This document shows positions 1 to 8,410 of a stretch of DNA of 37,458 nucleotides, one piece after another; within the stretch, counting starts at the first letter, position 1; each line of letters starts with the position of its first letter. A program made the translations under genes and the position numbers. The notes under the pieces are model-generated. The model had not been told where the DNA came from. It was given only the letters and a program-made list of their open reading frames with translations, and did no database searches. The DNA comes from Actinomycetales bacterium UBA1416 (GTDB lineage: Bacteria; Actinomycetota; Actinomycetes; Actinomycetales; Actinomycetaceae), in contig DBPQ01000002.1 in assembly GCA_002304945.1 (NCBI GenBank), forward strand, positions 1 through 37,458. The letters are read 5' to 3'.

Positions 1-95
1 CCCCCGAGCCGACCCCCACCCCGACCCCCGACCCGGGAGCGACACCCGTGCCCACCCCGGCCACGCCGTCGCCCGCCTCAGAGGCGAGTCCCTGA
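1..95 (+). CDS. C-terminal tail of upstream CDS, probably PstP-type PP2C phosphatase (partial)
   Basis: Reading frame 3 is open from the window edge to a TGA at 93-95 that overlaps the rodA ATG (TGATG). Only about 30 residues are visible, almost all Pro, Thr, Ala and Ser, so no domain can be seen. In actinobacteria the gene directly upstream of rodA in the rodA-pbpA-pknA-pknB operon is usually the Ser/Thr phosphatase PstP, which opposes PknA/PknB. The identification rests on that synteny only; the one-base overlap supports co-transcription with rodA. Confidence 0.55.
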   Translation, partial: PEPTPTPTPDPGATPVPTPATPSPASEASP

Positions 96-1552
96 TGGCG
101 ACCGTCACCCACGAACGGGTCCGGACGGGGCGGCTCTCCGAGGTGTTCCTCCTGGTGATCGCGGTGCTCATCGGCATCTACGCCTACGTCCAGGTTGGCC
201 TGGCGATGACCGGGGTGGTGCCCGCCAACCTCGCGATGCACGCCGGCGCCTTCGCAGGTCTCGCAGTGGTGGTCCATCTCCTCATGCGATGGAAGGCCCC
301 CTACGCGGATCCGGTGATCCTGCCCTCGGCGGTCGCGCTCACGGGCATCGGGCTGGCCATGATCTACCGCCTCGACCTCACCTACACGGAGCTGGGGCGC
401 CCCTCCGGGTTCGCACCGCGGCAGATGCTCTGGACCGTGGTCGGGATGGGGGCGGCCACCGCCATCCTCTTCTTCTTCCGGGACCACCGGGTACTGCGGC
501 GCTACACCTACGTCTCCCTGGTCGCGGGCCTCGCCCTCCTGCTGCTGCCGCTGATGCCCGGCCTGGGCAGGACGATCAACGGCTCGCGCATCTGGATCGG
601 CCTCGGCCCCATGACGTTCCAGCCGGGCGAGATCGCGAAGATCGCGCTGGCGATCTTCTTCGCCGGGTACCTCGTGAGCGCCCGGGACAACCTCGCCCTC
701 GCGGGTCCGAAGGTCCTCGGCCTCCACCTGCCACGGCTGCGCGACCTCGGCCCGATCGTGCTGGCCTGGGCGGTCGCGATCCTCGTCCTCGTGGCCCAGC
801 GGGACCTGGGCACCTCCCTGCTGTTCTTCGGCTTCTTCGTGGCGATGCTCTACGTGGCCACCGAGCGGATCTCCTGGGTGGTGATCGGCCTGCTGCTGTT
901 CGGCGGCGGGTCCGCCCTGGCGGCGAACGTCTTCCCGCACGTGATGGCCCGCGTCGAGGTCTGGCTCCACGCCCTGGACCCGGACATCTACAACCGCAAC
1001 CCCGGGGGCTCCGGCCAACTGGTCCAGGGCCTGTTCGGAATGGCGTCCGGCGGCCTCACCGGCACCGGGTGGGGCGAGGGCTTCCCCCACCTCGTCCCGT
1101 ACGCGAACTCGGACTTCATCTGGGCGTCCCTCGGTGAGGAACTCGGCCTGACGGGACTCCTCGCGATCCTCGCCATCTACCTGATCCTCACCCAGCGGGG
1201 CATCCGCACCGGCATCGGGGTGCGGGACGGTTTCGGGAAGCTGCTCTGCGCCGGGCTGTCCTTCGTCATCGCCTTCCAGGTGTTCGTGGTGATCGGCGGG
1301 ATCACCCGCGTCATCCCTCTCACCGGACTCACCATGCCGTTCATGGCCTACGGCGGGTCCTCCCTGCTCTCCAACTGGATCATCGTCGGCCTCCTCCTGC
1401 GCATCTCGAACGAGGCGCGCGAGCCCGCCGGACTGGCCGGACCGTTCGCCGGGGTCCTCGACGCGGTCCCCTCCCCGGAGACCGGGGAGTCCGTCCCCGT
1501 CTCCCCCGCCCGTGGGGACGACAACCCCACCGAGGTGGTGGACCTGCGATGA
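95..1552 (+). CDS. rodA: RodA/FtsW/SpoVE (SEDS) peptidoglycan glycosyltransferase
   Basis: A 485-residue polytopic membrane protein with about ten hydrophobic segments. Typical SEDS features are visible: a QRDLGTSLLFF block near residue 235, the extracytoplasmic ARVEVWLHALDP loop near 280, an EELGLTGLL segment near 348 and a C-terminal PLTGLTMPFMAYGGSSL block near 410. SEDS proteins polymerise lipid II into glycan strands together with a class B PBP, and the next gene is exactly such a PBP. That pairing favours RodA over FtsW. The ATG overlaps the upstream stop and the end overlaps pbpA by 4 bp (ATGA), so translation is coupled. The hydrophilic tail of about 45 residues is probably cytoplasmic. 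Confidence 0.95.
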   Translation: MATVTHERVRTGRLSEVFLLVIAVLIGIYAYVQVGLAMTGVVPANLAMHAGAFAGLAVVVHLLMRWKAPYADPVILPSAVALTGIGLAMIYRLDLTYTELGRPSGFAPRQMLWTVVGMGAATAILFFFRDHRVLRRYTYVSLVAGLALLLLPLMPGLGRTINGSRIWIGLGPMTFQPGEIAKIALAIFFAGYLVSARDNLALAGPKVLGLHLPRLRDLGPIVLAWAVAILVLVAQRDLGTSLLFFGFFVAMLYVATERISWVVIGLLLFGGGSALAANVFPHVMARVEVWLHALDPDIYNRNPGGSGQLVQGLFGMASGGLTGTGWGEGFPHLVPYANSDFIWASLGEELGLTGLLAILAIYLILTQRGIRTGIGVRDGFGKLLCAGLSFVIAFQVFVVIGGITRVIPLTGLTMPFMAYGGSSLLSNWIIVGLLLRISNEAREPAGLAGPFAGVLDAVPSPETGESVPVSPARGDDNPTEVVDLR

Positions 1553-3006
1553 ACCTCCCCCTGCGCCGCCTCGGCACCGTGATCGGCGTCATGCTGATCG
1601 CGCTGATGATCTCGACGACGACGATCCAGTTCTTCCAGGCGTCCTCCCTCAACACGGACGCACGCAACGTCCGGACGATCTACCGCGAGTTCGGCCGCGA
1701 CAGGGGCCCGATCATCGTGGGTGACCAGTCCGTCGCATGGTCGGAGCCCATCGACGACGTCTACGCCTTCCAGCGCATCTACGACCCGGGTGCGCGCTAC
1801 GCCCATGTCACCGGCTACTTCGCCACCGCGTTCAACGCGTCCACCGGCATCGAGCGCTGGTCCAACGACGTCCTCGGCGGCACGGCGGACTCGCTCCTCC
1901 TCTCCCGGATCCAGGACCTGTTCACCGGCCGGCAACCGCAGGGCGGGTCCGTCGAGCTCACCCTCGACCCCGAGCTCCAGCAGGTGGCCGCGGACGCGCT
2001 CGCGGGCCAGCGCGGCGCCGTCGTCGCCCTCGACCCGTCCACCGGCGCCATCCTCGCGCTCCACTCCTCCCCGAGCTTCGACCCGAACGCGCTGGCCACC
2101 CACGACCGCGAGGCGGCCACCGACGCGTGGGAGGCCCTCCTCGCCGACCCCGAGAAGCCGCTGGAGAACCGGGCGACCGGCACGATCCTGTACCCGCCCG
2201 GCTCGACGTTCAAGGTGCTCGTCACGGCCGCGTGGCTCGAACTGGACCCCACCCGGGACGCCACCAGCACGGTTCCCACGCCCGCCGAGCTGCAACTCCC
2301 CCAGTCCACCTCGATCATCCGGAACCCCGGGCAGACGAGTTGCGGCGGGGCGGACACCGGCGAACTGGTGTACGCCTTCAAAGAGTCCTGCAACACCACC
2401 TTCGCCCAGTTGGCGATGGACCTCGGGGAACAGCAGCTCGCAGCCATCACGGAGGACTTCGGGTTCGGCACCGGCCTGAACATCCCCCTGAACGTGAACC
2501 CGTCGATCTACCCGGACACCGCCTCGGACGCCGAGGTGGCCCTCACGGGAATCGGGCAGTTCGACGTCCGGGTCTCGGCCCTCCAGATGGCGATGGTGGC
2601 AGCCGCTGTCGCCAACGACGGCACCCTGATGCGCCCCCACCTGGTCGCCACGGAACGCGACGCGGACCTCGCCGTCATCAACCGCACCGCGCCGGAGGTG
2701 TTCTCCGAGCCCATCAGCGCCGAGACGGCCCACGAACTCACCACCCTCATGACCGCCGTCGTCGAGTCCGGGACCGGGACGCCCGCCGCCGTGCCGGGCG
2801 TCACGGTGGCCGGGAAGACCGGCACGGCGGAGACCGGCAACGAGCAGGACCAGCACGCGTGGATGATCGCGTTCGCCCCCGCGGAGGACCCGCAGGTCGC
2901 CGTCGCCGTGCTCCTCGAGAACGGGGGCCGGGACGGCTCCGCCGCCTACGGCGGCTCGAGCGCCGGCCCGATCGTCCGCCGACTCGTCGAGGCGGCGGTG
3001 CGATGA
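1549..3006 (+). CDS. pbpA: Class B penicillin-binding protein (PbpA-type transpeptidase)
   Basis: A 485-residue protein with one N-terminal membrane anchor (about residues 8-30) and an extracytoplasmic transpeptidase domain. The three penicillin-binding motifs are intact: STFK (Ser219 nucleophile, Lys222), SCN (280-282) and KTGTAE (from 423). The N-terminal part is a short dimerisation-type domain, as in actinobacterial PbpA. It cross-links peptidoglycan and is expected to work with the upstream RodA. The ATG at 1549 overlaps the rodA stop and the last bases overlap the kinase start at 3003 (ATGA). In mycobacteria PbpA is a substrate of PknB; that link is family knowledge, not seen here. Confidence 0.95.
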   Translation: MNLPLRRLGTVIGVMLIALMISTTTIQFFQASSLNTDARNVRTIYREFGRDRGPIIVGDQSVAWSEPIDDVYAFQRIYDPGARYAHVTGYFATAFNASTGIERWSNDVLGGTADSLLLSRIQDLFTGRQPQGGSVELTLDPELQQVAADALAGQRGAVVALDPSTGAILALHSSPSFDPNALATHDREAATDAWEALLADPEKPLENRATGTILYPPGSTFKVLVTAAWLELDPTRDATSTVPTPAELQLPQSTSIIRNPGQTSCGGADTGELVYAFKESCNTTFAQLAMDLGEQQLAAITEDFGFGTGLNIPLNVNPSIYPDTASDAEVALTGIGQFDVRVSALQMAMVAAAVANDGTLMRPHLVATERDADLAVINRTAPEVFSEPISAETAHELTTLMTAVVESGTGTPAAVPGVTVAGKTGTAETGNEQDQHAWMIAFAPAEDPQVAVAVLLENGGRDGSAAYGGSSAGPIVRRLVEAAVR

Positions 3007-3881
3007 CGACCCACCACCCCGGCGACGTCGTCGGCGACCACGTCCTCCTCTCCCCCGTCCACGTGGGCGGCATGGGTGAGGTGTGGCACGCCGCCGGGCG
3101 GGGGGACCGGCAGGAGGTGGCCGTCAAGTTCCTCGGCGAGGCACTCGGGGAGAACGGCGTGGCGCGCGAGAGACTGGCGCGGGAGGCCCGCAACCTCGCG
3201 GCCGTGGAGTCGCGGCACGTCGCCCGGATGATCGCGCTCGGGCCGGACCACCTCGTGCTCGAGTGGATCGAGGGCGAGTCCCTGGCGGAGGCGCTCCTGC
3301 ACCGGTCCACCCTGCCACCGGCAGAGGTGGCGCGCCTCGTCGGCGAGTGCGCCGACGGGCTCGCCGCCGCCCACCTCGCCGGTGTGGTGCACCGGGACGT
3401 GAAGCCCTCGAACATCGTGCTGTCCGAGCGCGGCGCGGTCCTGGCCGACTTCGGGATCTCCCAGGGCCTCGGGGACGACCGCCTGACGGACCCGGGCCGT
3501 GTCATGGGGACCGCCGAGTACCTCGCCCCCGAACGGATCCGGGGCGCTGCCGCCTCCCCGCCGGCGGACGTCTATGCGCTGGGCGCCTGCGCCTTCGAGG
3601 CCCTCGCCGGGCGCCCGCCCTTCCGGGCGGAGACCCCGCTCCGGACGGCGATCGCCCATGTGGAGGAGCCGGTGCCCTCCCTTCCCGACGGCGTCCCCGC
3701 CTTCCTGCGCGACCTCGTCACCGCCATGCTCGCGAAGGACCCCGCGGCGCGCCCGAGCGCGCTGCGTGCGGGGGCCGCCGCCCGCGAGCTGCTCGACCCG
3801 AACACGGCCCCGGACGGGCCGGATACGCTGGGACGGGAATCGTCGCGTTCCCAGCATTCTTCCGAGGAGGACCAGTGGTAG
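3003..3881 (+). CDS. pknA: Soluble PknA-like Ser/Thr protein kinase
   Basis: The start is the ATG at 3003 that overlaps the pbpA stop; the frame stays open upstream, but that part is a pbpA shadow. The product has 292 residues. Kinase motifs are complete: Gly-rich loop VGGMGEV (21-27), VAVK with Lys42, catalytic loop HRDVKPSN with Asp132, DFG (149-151) and APE (175-177). It lacks the juxtamembrane linker and transmembrane segment that PknA proteins usually have: after the kinase fold only about 25 polar residues remain. It is therefore predicted to be cytosolic. The position just before pknB and the operon order support the PknA assignment. The end overlaps the GTG start of pknB by 7 bp. Confidence 0.9.
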   Translation: MTTHHPGDVVGDHVLLSPVHVGGMGEVWHAAGRGDRQEVAVKFLGEALGENGVARERLAREARNLAAVESRHVARMIALGPDHLVLEWIEGESLAEALLHRSTLPPAEVARLVGECADGLAAAHLAGVVHRDVKPSNIVLSERGAVLADFGISQGLGDDRLTDPGRVMGTAEYLAPERIRGAAASPPADVYALGACAFEALAGRPPFRAETPLRTAIAHVEEPVPSLPDGVPAFLRDLVTAMLAKDPAARPSALRAGAAARELLDPNTAPDGPDTLGRESSRSQHSSEEDQW

Positions 3882-5707
3882 ACAACATCCCGCGCGTGCT
3901 GGCGGGGCGCTACGAGGTCGGGGAGCTGATCGGACGCGGCGGCATGGCCGAGGTCCACATCGGCTACGACTCCCGGCTCTCCCGTACCGTCGCCATCAAG
4001 CTGCTGCGCGCCGACCTCGCGGAGGACCCGACCTTCCACGCGCGCTTCCGCCGCGAGGCCCAGTCGGCGGCGGCCCTCAACCACCCCGCGATCGTCGCCG
4101 TGTACGACACCGGCGAGGAGACCGTGGCCGACGCCGTGGGCAAGCAGTCCACCCTGCCCTTCATCGTCATGGAGTACGTCGAGGGCCACACGGTGCGGGA
4201 GTTGCTGAAGGACGGCGCCGCCGTGCCGATCGACGAGGCGCTCGAGATCGTCGTCGGCATCCTGGGCGCGCTCGAGTACGCGCACAACGAGGGCATCGTC
4301 CACCGGGACATCAAGCCCGGGAACGTGATGCTCACCCCCACCGGCCAGGTGAAGGTCATGGACTTCGGCATCGCCCGCGCCATGTCCGATCAGCAGGCCA
4401 CCATGACGCAGACCAACTCCGTGGTCGGCACCGCGCAGTACCTCTCGCCGGAGCAGGCGCGGGGCGAGGTGGTGGACCACCGCTCCGACCTGTACTCCAC
4501 CGGCTGCGTGCTGTTCGAGTTGCTGACGGGCCGCCCCCCGTTCAGCGGCGACTCCGCGGTCTCGGTGGCGTACCAGCACGTGCGCGAGGTTCCCCCCGTG
4601 CCCTCCACGATCGCCGGGGACATCCCCGACACGCTCGACCGCGTGGTGATGAAGTCCCTGGCGAAGGAGCGGGACGAACGCTACCCCGACGCCGGCCACA
4701 TGCGGTCCGACCTCCTCGCCGTCCTGCACGGCGGCCGGGTGGACGCCCCGGCCCCGACGGCGTGGCTCCCCGTCGGCGGCCTCGGTGCCGCCACCGCGGC
4801 GACGACGGCCCTGAGCGCCACCAGTCCCGACCCCGCCGCACGCGTCCCCCGATCCACCTCGACCATCACCGCGGCCCGCCCGCTCTCCGACGACACGGAG
4901 CGCGGCTCGCGCTGGTGGGTGTGGCTGCTCGCCCTCCTCGGGATCGGGGCCGCCGTCGGGATCGCGTGGATGCTGCTCAACGGGGAGGACGACCCGACAA
5001 TCGAGCCGGCGGTGGTGCCGAACGTCGTCGGGATGACGCAGGCCGACGCTCGCGAGGCGATCGAGGCCGAGGGCCTCCGGTTCAACTTCGCCGGCGAGGA
5101 GCCCAACGAGGAGTACGAGGCAGGGGAGGCGATCCGTTCCAACCCCGCCGCCGACGCGGAGGTGGAGCCCGACTCCACCGTGAACGTGACGTTCTCCACC
5201 GGCGCCGCGGAGTTCGGGATCCCGGAGGTCGAGGGCCTCACCCAGGACCGCGCACGCCAGCTCCTGGAGGACGCGGACCTCACCATCTCCCGGGTCGAGC
5301 CGGAGGACGCCGCGGGTGTCGAGCGGGACCGGGCCCTGCGCACCGATCCCGCCGCCGGCGAGCCGGCACTGCCCGGCGATTCGGTGATCCTGTACGTGGC
5401 CAGCGGGCGGGTGGTGGTGGAGAGCGTCGTCGGGATGTCCGAGGCGGCCGCTCTCGAGTACCTCCAGAACGAGCTGGAGCTGACGGTGCGCACCTCCTCG
5501 CAGCCGTCCAACGACCAGGACGCCGGGAACGTGGTGAGCATGGATCCCGGCCCGGGCACGGTGGACGTCGGCTCCACGATCAGCATCGTCATCTCCGAGG
5601 GCCCGCTGCCCGAGCCCGAGCCCGAGCCGACTCAGGACCCCACCGCGAACCCGAACCAGCCCACGGACGTCCCGACCGGGCCGGGGGACAACAACGGGAA
5701 CCCGTGA
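3875..5707 (+). CDS. pknB: PASTA-domain Ser/Thr protein kinase PknB
   Basis: The start is a GTG at 3875, preceded by a good GAGGAGG ribosome-binding site (3864-3870) and followed by VDNIPRVLAGRYEVGELIG; 610 residues. The kinase domain (10-285) shows GRGGMAEV, Lys42, HRDIKPGN (Asp145), DFG (163-165) and an activation loop with TMTQTNSVVGT, matching the autophosphorylated loop of mycobacterial PknB. A linker and one transmembrane helix (347-368) follow. The extracellular part has three PASTA repeats (roughly 379-447, 448-515, 516-585), which in this family bind muropeptide or lipid II, and a Pro/Glu tail. Three PASTA units is one fewer than in M. tuberculosis PknB. The stop directly abuts the convergent trpG stop with no spacer. 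Confidence 0.95.
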   Translation: MVDNIPRVLAGRYEVGELIGRGGMAEVHIGYDSRLSRTVAIKLLRADLAEDPTFHARFRREAQSAAALNHPAIVAVYDTGEETVADAVGKQSTLPFIVMEYVEGHTVRELLKDGAAVPIDEALEIVVGILGALEYAHNEGIVHRDIKPGNVMLTPTGQVKVMDFGIARAMSDQQATMTQTNSVVGTAQYLSPEQARGEVVDHRSDLYSTGCVLFELLTGRPPFSGDSAVSVAYQHVREVPPVPSTIAGDIPDTLDRVVMKSLAKERDERYPDAGHMRSDLLAVLHGGRVDAPAPTAWLPVGGLGAATAATTALSATSPDPAARVPRSTSTITAARPLSDDTERGSRWWVWLLALLGIGAAVGIAWMLLNGEDDPTIEPAVVPNVVGMTQADAREAIEAEGLRFNFAGEEPNEEYEAGEAIRSNPAADAEVEPDSTVNVTFSTGAAEFGIPEVEGLTQDRARQLLEDADLTISRVEPEDAAGVERDRALRTDPAAGEPALPGDSVILYVASGRVVVESVVGMSEAAALEYLQNELELTVRTSSQPSNDQDAGNVVSMDPGPGTVDVGSTISIVISEGPLPEPEPEPTQDPTANPNQPTDVPTGPGDNNGNP

Positions 5708-6346
5708 TCAGTCGGTGACGCGCGGGGCGAGGCCCTCGGCACGGCCGGGGGCCTCGTCGTCGCCGCAGAGGGCGAGCCAGTTCGCCAGCATGCGGTGGCC
5801 GCCCTCGGTGAGCACGGACTCCGGGTGGAACTGCACGGCGTGGAGCGGCAGGTCCCGGTGGTGGAGGCCCATGACGAGGCCGCCGACGTACGCGTTCGGG
5901 ACGAGCTCGTCGGAGAACGAGCCCGGCTCCACGGCGAGGGAGTGGTAGCGGGTGGCCCGCAGTGGCGAGGGTAGGCCGGCGAACACCCCGGTGCCGTCGT
6001 GCTCCACCATCGAGGTCTTGCCGTGCATGAGTTCCGGGGCATGGGTGACCAGGCCCCCGAACACCTCGCCCAGCGCCTGGTGGCCGAGGCACACGCCCAG
6101 CATCGGCAGGCGCCGCTCCGCGCACTTCTCGATCACCTCGATGGAGGCCCCCGCCTCCTTGGGCGTGCCCGGGCCGGGCGAGACGAGGACGCCGTCGAAC
6201 CCCTCCAGGGAGGCGGGAACGGCGTCGTTGCGCACCACCACGGTCTCGGCCCCGAGTTGCTGGAGGTAACCGACGATCGTGTAGACGAAGGAGTCGTAGT
6301 TGTCGACGACGAGGATCCGGCGGGGGCGGTCAGCCAACCTCGGCAC
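5708..6346 (-). CDS. trpG: Glutamine amidotransferase, anthranilate/para-aminobenzoate synthase component II type
   Basis: A 212-residue class I glutamine amidotransferase. VDNYDSFVY (14-22) is the family N-terminus; SPGPGTP (56-62) forms the oxyanion region; the triad is Cys86 in GVCLGHQ, His174 and Glu176 in FHPES. It supplies ammonia from glutamine to a TrpE- or PabB-type partner that is not in this window, so anthranilate and folate roles cannot be separated. The open frame begins with GTG at 6346, overlapping the previous gene by 17 bp; a TTG at 6337, nine bases in, is an alternative. The pknB neighbourhood is the conserved actinobacterial location of this gene. Confidence 0.9.
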   Translation of the reverse strand: MPRLADRPRRILVVDNYDSFVYTIVGYLQQLGAETVVVRNDAVPASLEGFDGVLVSPGPGTPKEAGASIEVIEKCAERRLPMLGVCLGHQALGEVFGGLVTHAPELMHGKTSMVEHDGTGVFAGLPSPLRATRYHSLAVEPGSFSDELVPNAYVGGLVMGLHHRDLPLHAVQFHPESVLTEGGHRMLANWLALCGDDEAPGRAEGLAPRVTD

Positions 6347-6491
6347 CCCCCGCGTAGAACGGCATGTACGGCGCGATCACCGGGAACACCCACTCGAAGA
6401 GCACGAGCACCACACCGCCCACCAGCAGGAGGGCGAGCAGGAGCCGGAGCCACACGGGCCCGGGGAGGAGACGCCAGATCGCCGCGTACAT
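6330..6491 (-). CDS. Small single-pass membrane protein (53 residues), unknown function
   Basis: This gene sits between the sortase and trpG. Its ATG (6491-6489) overlaps the sortase TGA by one base (TGATG). It starts MYAAIWRLLPGPVWLR, followed by a strong hydrophobic helix (about 16-36) and an aromatic stretch FEWVFPVIAPYMPFY. The length, the coupling at both ends and the typical hydrophobic profile make it a real gene. Similar short proteins are found beside class E sortases in other actinobacteria (from memory, not searched). Function is unknown; a structural or accessory role with the sortase is conjecture. Confidence 0.75.
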   Translation of the reverse strand: MYAAIWRLLPGPVWLRLLLALLLVGGVVLVLFEWVFPVIAPYMPFYAGGAEVG

Positions 6492-7231
6492 CAGGCGGCC
6501 CCCAGTTCGGCGGGCACCCCGGCGTCGCGGGGTGCCCAGTAGTCGAGCGTGCTGTACACGATGTAGCGCTCCCTCGTGGAGAACAGGGGGTGACAGGTGG
6601 TCAGGGTCATCGCCGCCTCCGTCGGTTCCGCACCGGGTTCCGCCGGATTCGGGCCGATCACCTCGACGGCGGTGGGCAGCACGATCTCCGCCCCCGTGAC
6701 GCGGTAGACGTACCAGGCGTCCGTGGTCTCCACCACCAGGGGATCCCCGACCTCGAGGCGGTCGACCTGCCGGAAGGGGGCGCCCCAGGACTGGCGGTGG
6801 GCGGCGAGGGCGAAATTCCCAACCTGGCCGATGTTGCCGGTCCCCGGGTAGTGGCCCGCGAAGCCCTTGTTCAGCACCCGCGGGAGGGAGATCCCCTCGG
6901 CGATCGGGACGCGCTCGGCGTCGCCCCACCGGGGGACGTGCAGCACGGCGAAGGCCGTCGGCGGGATCCCCTGGGCGGTGAGGTCCTCGGGGATCTCGGG
7001 TGCGGGGGCACCGGCCTTCTGCTTGTCGGCATCGGCGAGCGCGTCGGTCACGGGGGGCAGGCCGTCGTCGAAGTCGTCGAGTTCGGCACCGATGACGCTG
7101 CCCGCCTGGAGATCGGTCCACCACACCTGCCACACGACGAAGAGCCCGATGACGATCCCCGCTGTGATCAGCAGTTCACCGAGCACGCCGACCACCCGGC
7201 CGGCCACGCTCGGGCGCCTCCGCTCGGTCAT
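6491..7231 (-). CDS. Class E sortase
   Basis: A 246-residue membrane-anchored sortase. It has a short basic N-terminus and one transmembrane helix (11-35), followed by an extracytoplasmic domain. The catalytic residues are visible: His145 in ALAAHR, Cys213 in TLTTCHP, and Arg222 (or Arg220) just before the terminal YIV strand. The TLTTC signature and small size are those of class E (SrtE) sortases, which attach surface proteins carrying an LAxTG-type signal to peptidoglycan in high-GC actinobacteria. No sortase substrate is encoded in this window, so it is probably a housekeeping enzyme. The ATG at 7231 overlaps the DUF881 stop by 4 bp. Confidence 0.92.
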   Translation of the reverse strand: MTERRRPSVAGRVVGVLGELLITAGIVIGLFVVWQVWWTDLQAGSVIGAELDDFDDGLPPVTDALADADKQKAGAPAPEIPEDLTAQGIPPTAFAVLHVPRWGDAERVPIAEGISLPRVLNKGFAGHYPGTGNIGQVGNFALAAHRQSWGAPFRQVDRLEVGDPLVVETTDAWYVYRVTGAEIVLPTAVEVIGPNPAEPGAEPTEAAMTLTTCHPLFSTRERYIVYSTLDYWAPRDAGVPAELGAA

Positions 7232-7956
7232 GCCTCCTCCTCCGCCACCCGGGCGTGGTTGAGGGTGAGCGATCCCCCGAAGGGAGGCATGACGACCGAG
7301 TCCAGCACGGTCACGCTCCAGCCGAGGCGCACCGCCTCGACGTACTGGCGGTAGACCGCCACCTCCGGAGAGGAGTCGAGGGAGGCCTGCAACTGCTCCG
7401 GATCCCCGATGACCTCGATCACGTAGGGCGGAGAGTACTGCCGGCCGTGGAGCAACAGCACGTTGCCCACGCAGCGCACCGAGGAGGTGGCCGACAGCCG
7501 CTCCCCCTGCACGGTCATCGCCTCCGCCCCGCCGGCCCAGAGTGCGTTCATGACGGCCTCCAGGTCCTGCTGGTGCACCACCAGGTCGTTCACGTTGTAC
7601 CCCTCCACCTCGACGGCGGGGGCGTCCCAGAGCTCGACCCGCAGGCCGGGCCCCTCGAGGGCGGTGCCGGCGGCCGCCAGCAGCACGTCGTCGGACGACG
7701 TGGGGAGCCGCGTGTCGACCGCCTCGACGAGGGCGTCCCGTTCGGCCCGCAGTTCGGCGACGTCGGCCTCCAGTGCGGCGAGGCGGTCGCGCTCGATCCG
7801 GATCAGGTCCGCGACGTCCTGGGGGGTCTCGCGGGTGGCATCGCTGAAGAGTCGCGCCGAGGTGGCGAAGAGCACTCCGGCCAGCACGGCGACCACGACG
7901 AGCGCCACCGAGGACGAGCGGGGGTGCCACCACTCCGGTCTGCGCCTGGCTGGCAT
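7228..7956 (-). CDS. DUF881 family membrane protein
   Basis: 242 residues from the ATG at 7956, chosen because GGAGGAGG lies 6 nt upstream; a GTG immediately before it at 7959 is an alternative. The protein has a basic N-terminus, one transmembrane helix (about 16-34), a short predicted coiled coil (46-80) rich in Leu, Glu and Arg, and a globular extracytoplasmic domain with GPGLRVELWDAP, NDLVVHQQDLEAVMNALWAGGAEAM-like and GNVLLLHG blocks (read in pieces) typical of DUF881. Function is unknown. The family is common beside crgA and sortase genes or in actinobacterial division clusters. It is the first gene of a coupled DUF881-sortase-small protein-trpG unit, transcribed divergently from crgA. 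Confidence 0.88.
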   Translation of the reverse strand: MPARRRPEWWHPRSSSVALVVVAVLAGVLFATSARLFSDATRETPQDVADLIRIERDRLAALEADVAELRAERDALVEAVDTRLPTSSDDVLLAAAGTALEGPGLRVELWDAPAVEVEGYNVNDLVVHQQDLEAVMNALWAGGAEAMTVQGERLSATSSVRCVGNVLLLHGRQYSPPYVIEVIGDPEQLQASLDSSPEVAVYRQYVEAVRLGWSVTVLDSVVMPPFGGSLTLNHARVAEEEA

Positions 7957-8035
7957 CACGCACCTCCTCCGGAGCAACACTAAGCTAAGGGGAGCAAGCG
8001 GTGCGAGCGCCAGTGTGGCGCGTGGAGGAGAGACG

Positions 8036-8287
8036 ATGCCCGAGTCGCGGAAGCGCAAGAAGAAGACCACGCCGACCCCTCACGCGACCACGCAGTCGGC
8101 GCCGACCCCGAGCCCGAAGTGGTGGGCCCCCACGATGAGCACCCTCATGGTGGTGGGCCTCGTCTGGGTGGTGGCCACCTACCTGTTCCGGGGGGAGTTC
8201 CCCATCCCCGGGATCGGGAACTGGAACCTCGGCATCGGCTTCGGCCTGATCATGGCCGGGTTCCTCATGACCATGCGCTGGCGCTGA
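8036..8287 (+). CDS. crgA: Cell division protein CrgA
   Basis: 83 residues from the ATG at 8036, preceded by GGAGGAG at about 8 nt. The N-terminus is basic and polar (MPESRKRKKKTT), followed by two transmembrane segments (about 32-51 and 63-80) separated by FRGEFPIPGIGNWN, which is the family signature. CrgA is a small septal membrane protein of actinobacteria that interacts with FtsZ and other divisome proteins, PBPs among them. The gene stands alone on the plus strand: divergent from the DUF881 unit and convergent with the rhomboid gene. About 80 bp upstream is shared with the DUF881 promoter region. Confidence 0.93.
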   Translation: MPESRKRKKKTTPTPHATTQSAPTPSPKWWAPTMSTLMVVGLVWVVATYLFRGEFPIPGIGNWNLGIGFGLIMAGFLMTMRWR

Positions 8288-8314
8288 CCGCGCCTGAATC
8301 ACACCGGTGTTGTT

Positions 8315-8376
8315 CACAGCTGTGGGTAACCCTGGGGATAACCACAGCGCTGTAACCCACGTCACGCGCACGTGAC
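8315..8376. repeat. Overlapping dyads with DnaA-box-like nonamers between convergent genes
   Basis: The crgA-rhomboid spacer (8288-8410) holds three dyads. CACAGCTGTG (8315-8324) is a perfect palindrome. A 28-bp element (8320-8347) has 13-bp arms matching at 11 positions. GTCACG-cgca-CGTGAC (8361-8376) is a perfect stem-loop. The 28-bp element contains TGTGGGTAA (8321-8329) and TGGGGATAA (8333-8341), each one mismatch from the DnaA box complement TGTGGATAA. Since both flanking genes end here, no promoter is expected. It may be a bidirectional terminator, but there is no U-tract. Confidence 0.6.
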
Positions 8377-8410
8377 CTTCACCAAAAGTTCACAAGGTGC
8401 CGGACGCCGG

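Noticed and set aside
1348..2856. 502-codon frame on the minus strand across pbpA
   Set aside because: Antisense shadow of pbpA with Arg/Gly/Asp-biased composition and no domain.
4681..5592. 303-codon Ser-rich frame antisense to pknB
   Set aside because: Shadow of the PASTA region; no motif, no ribosome-binding site.
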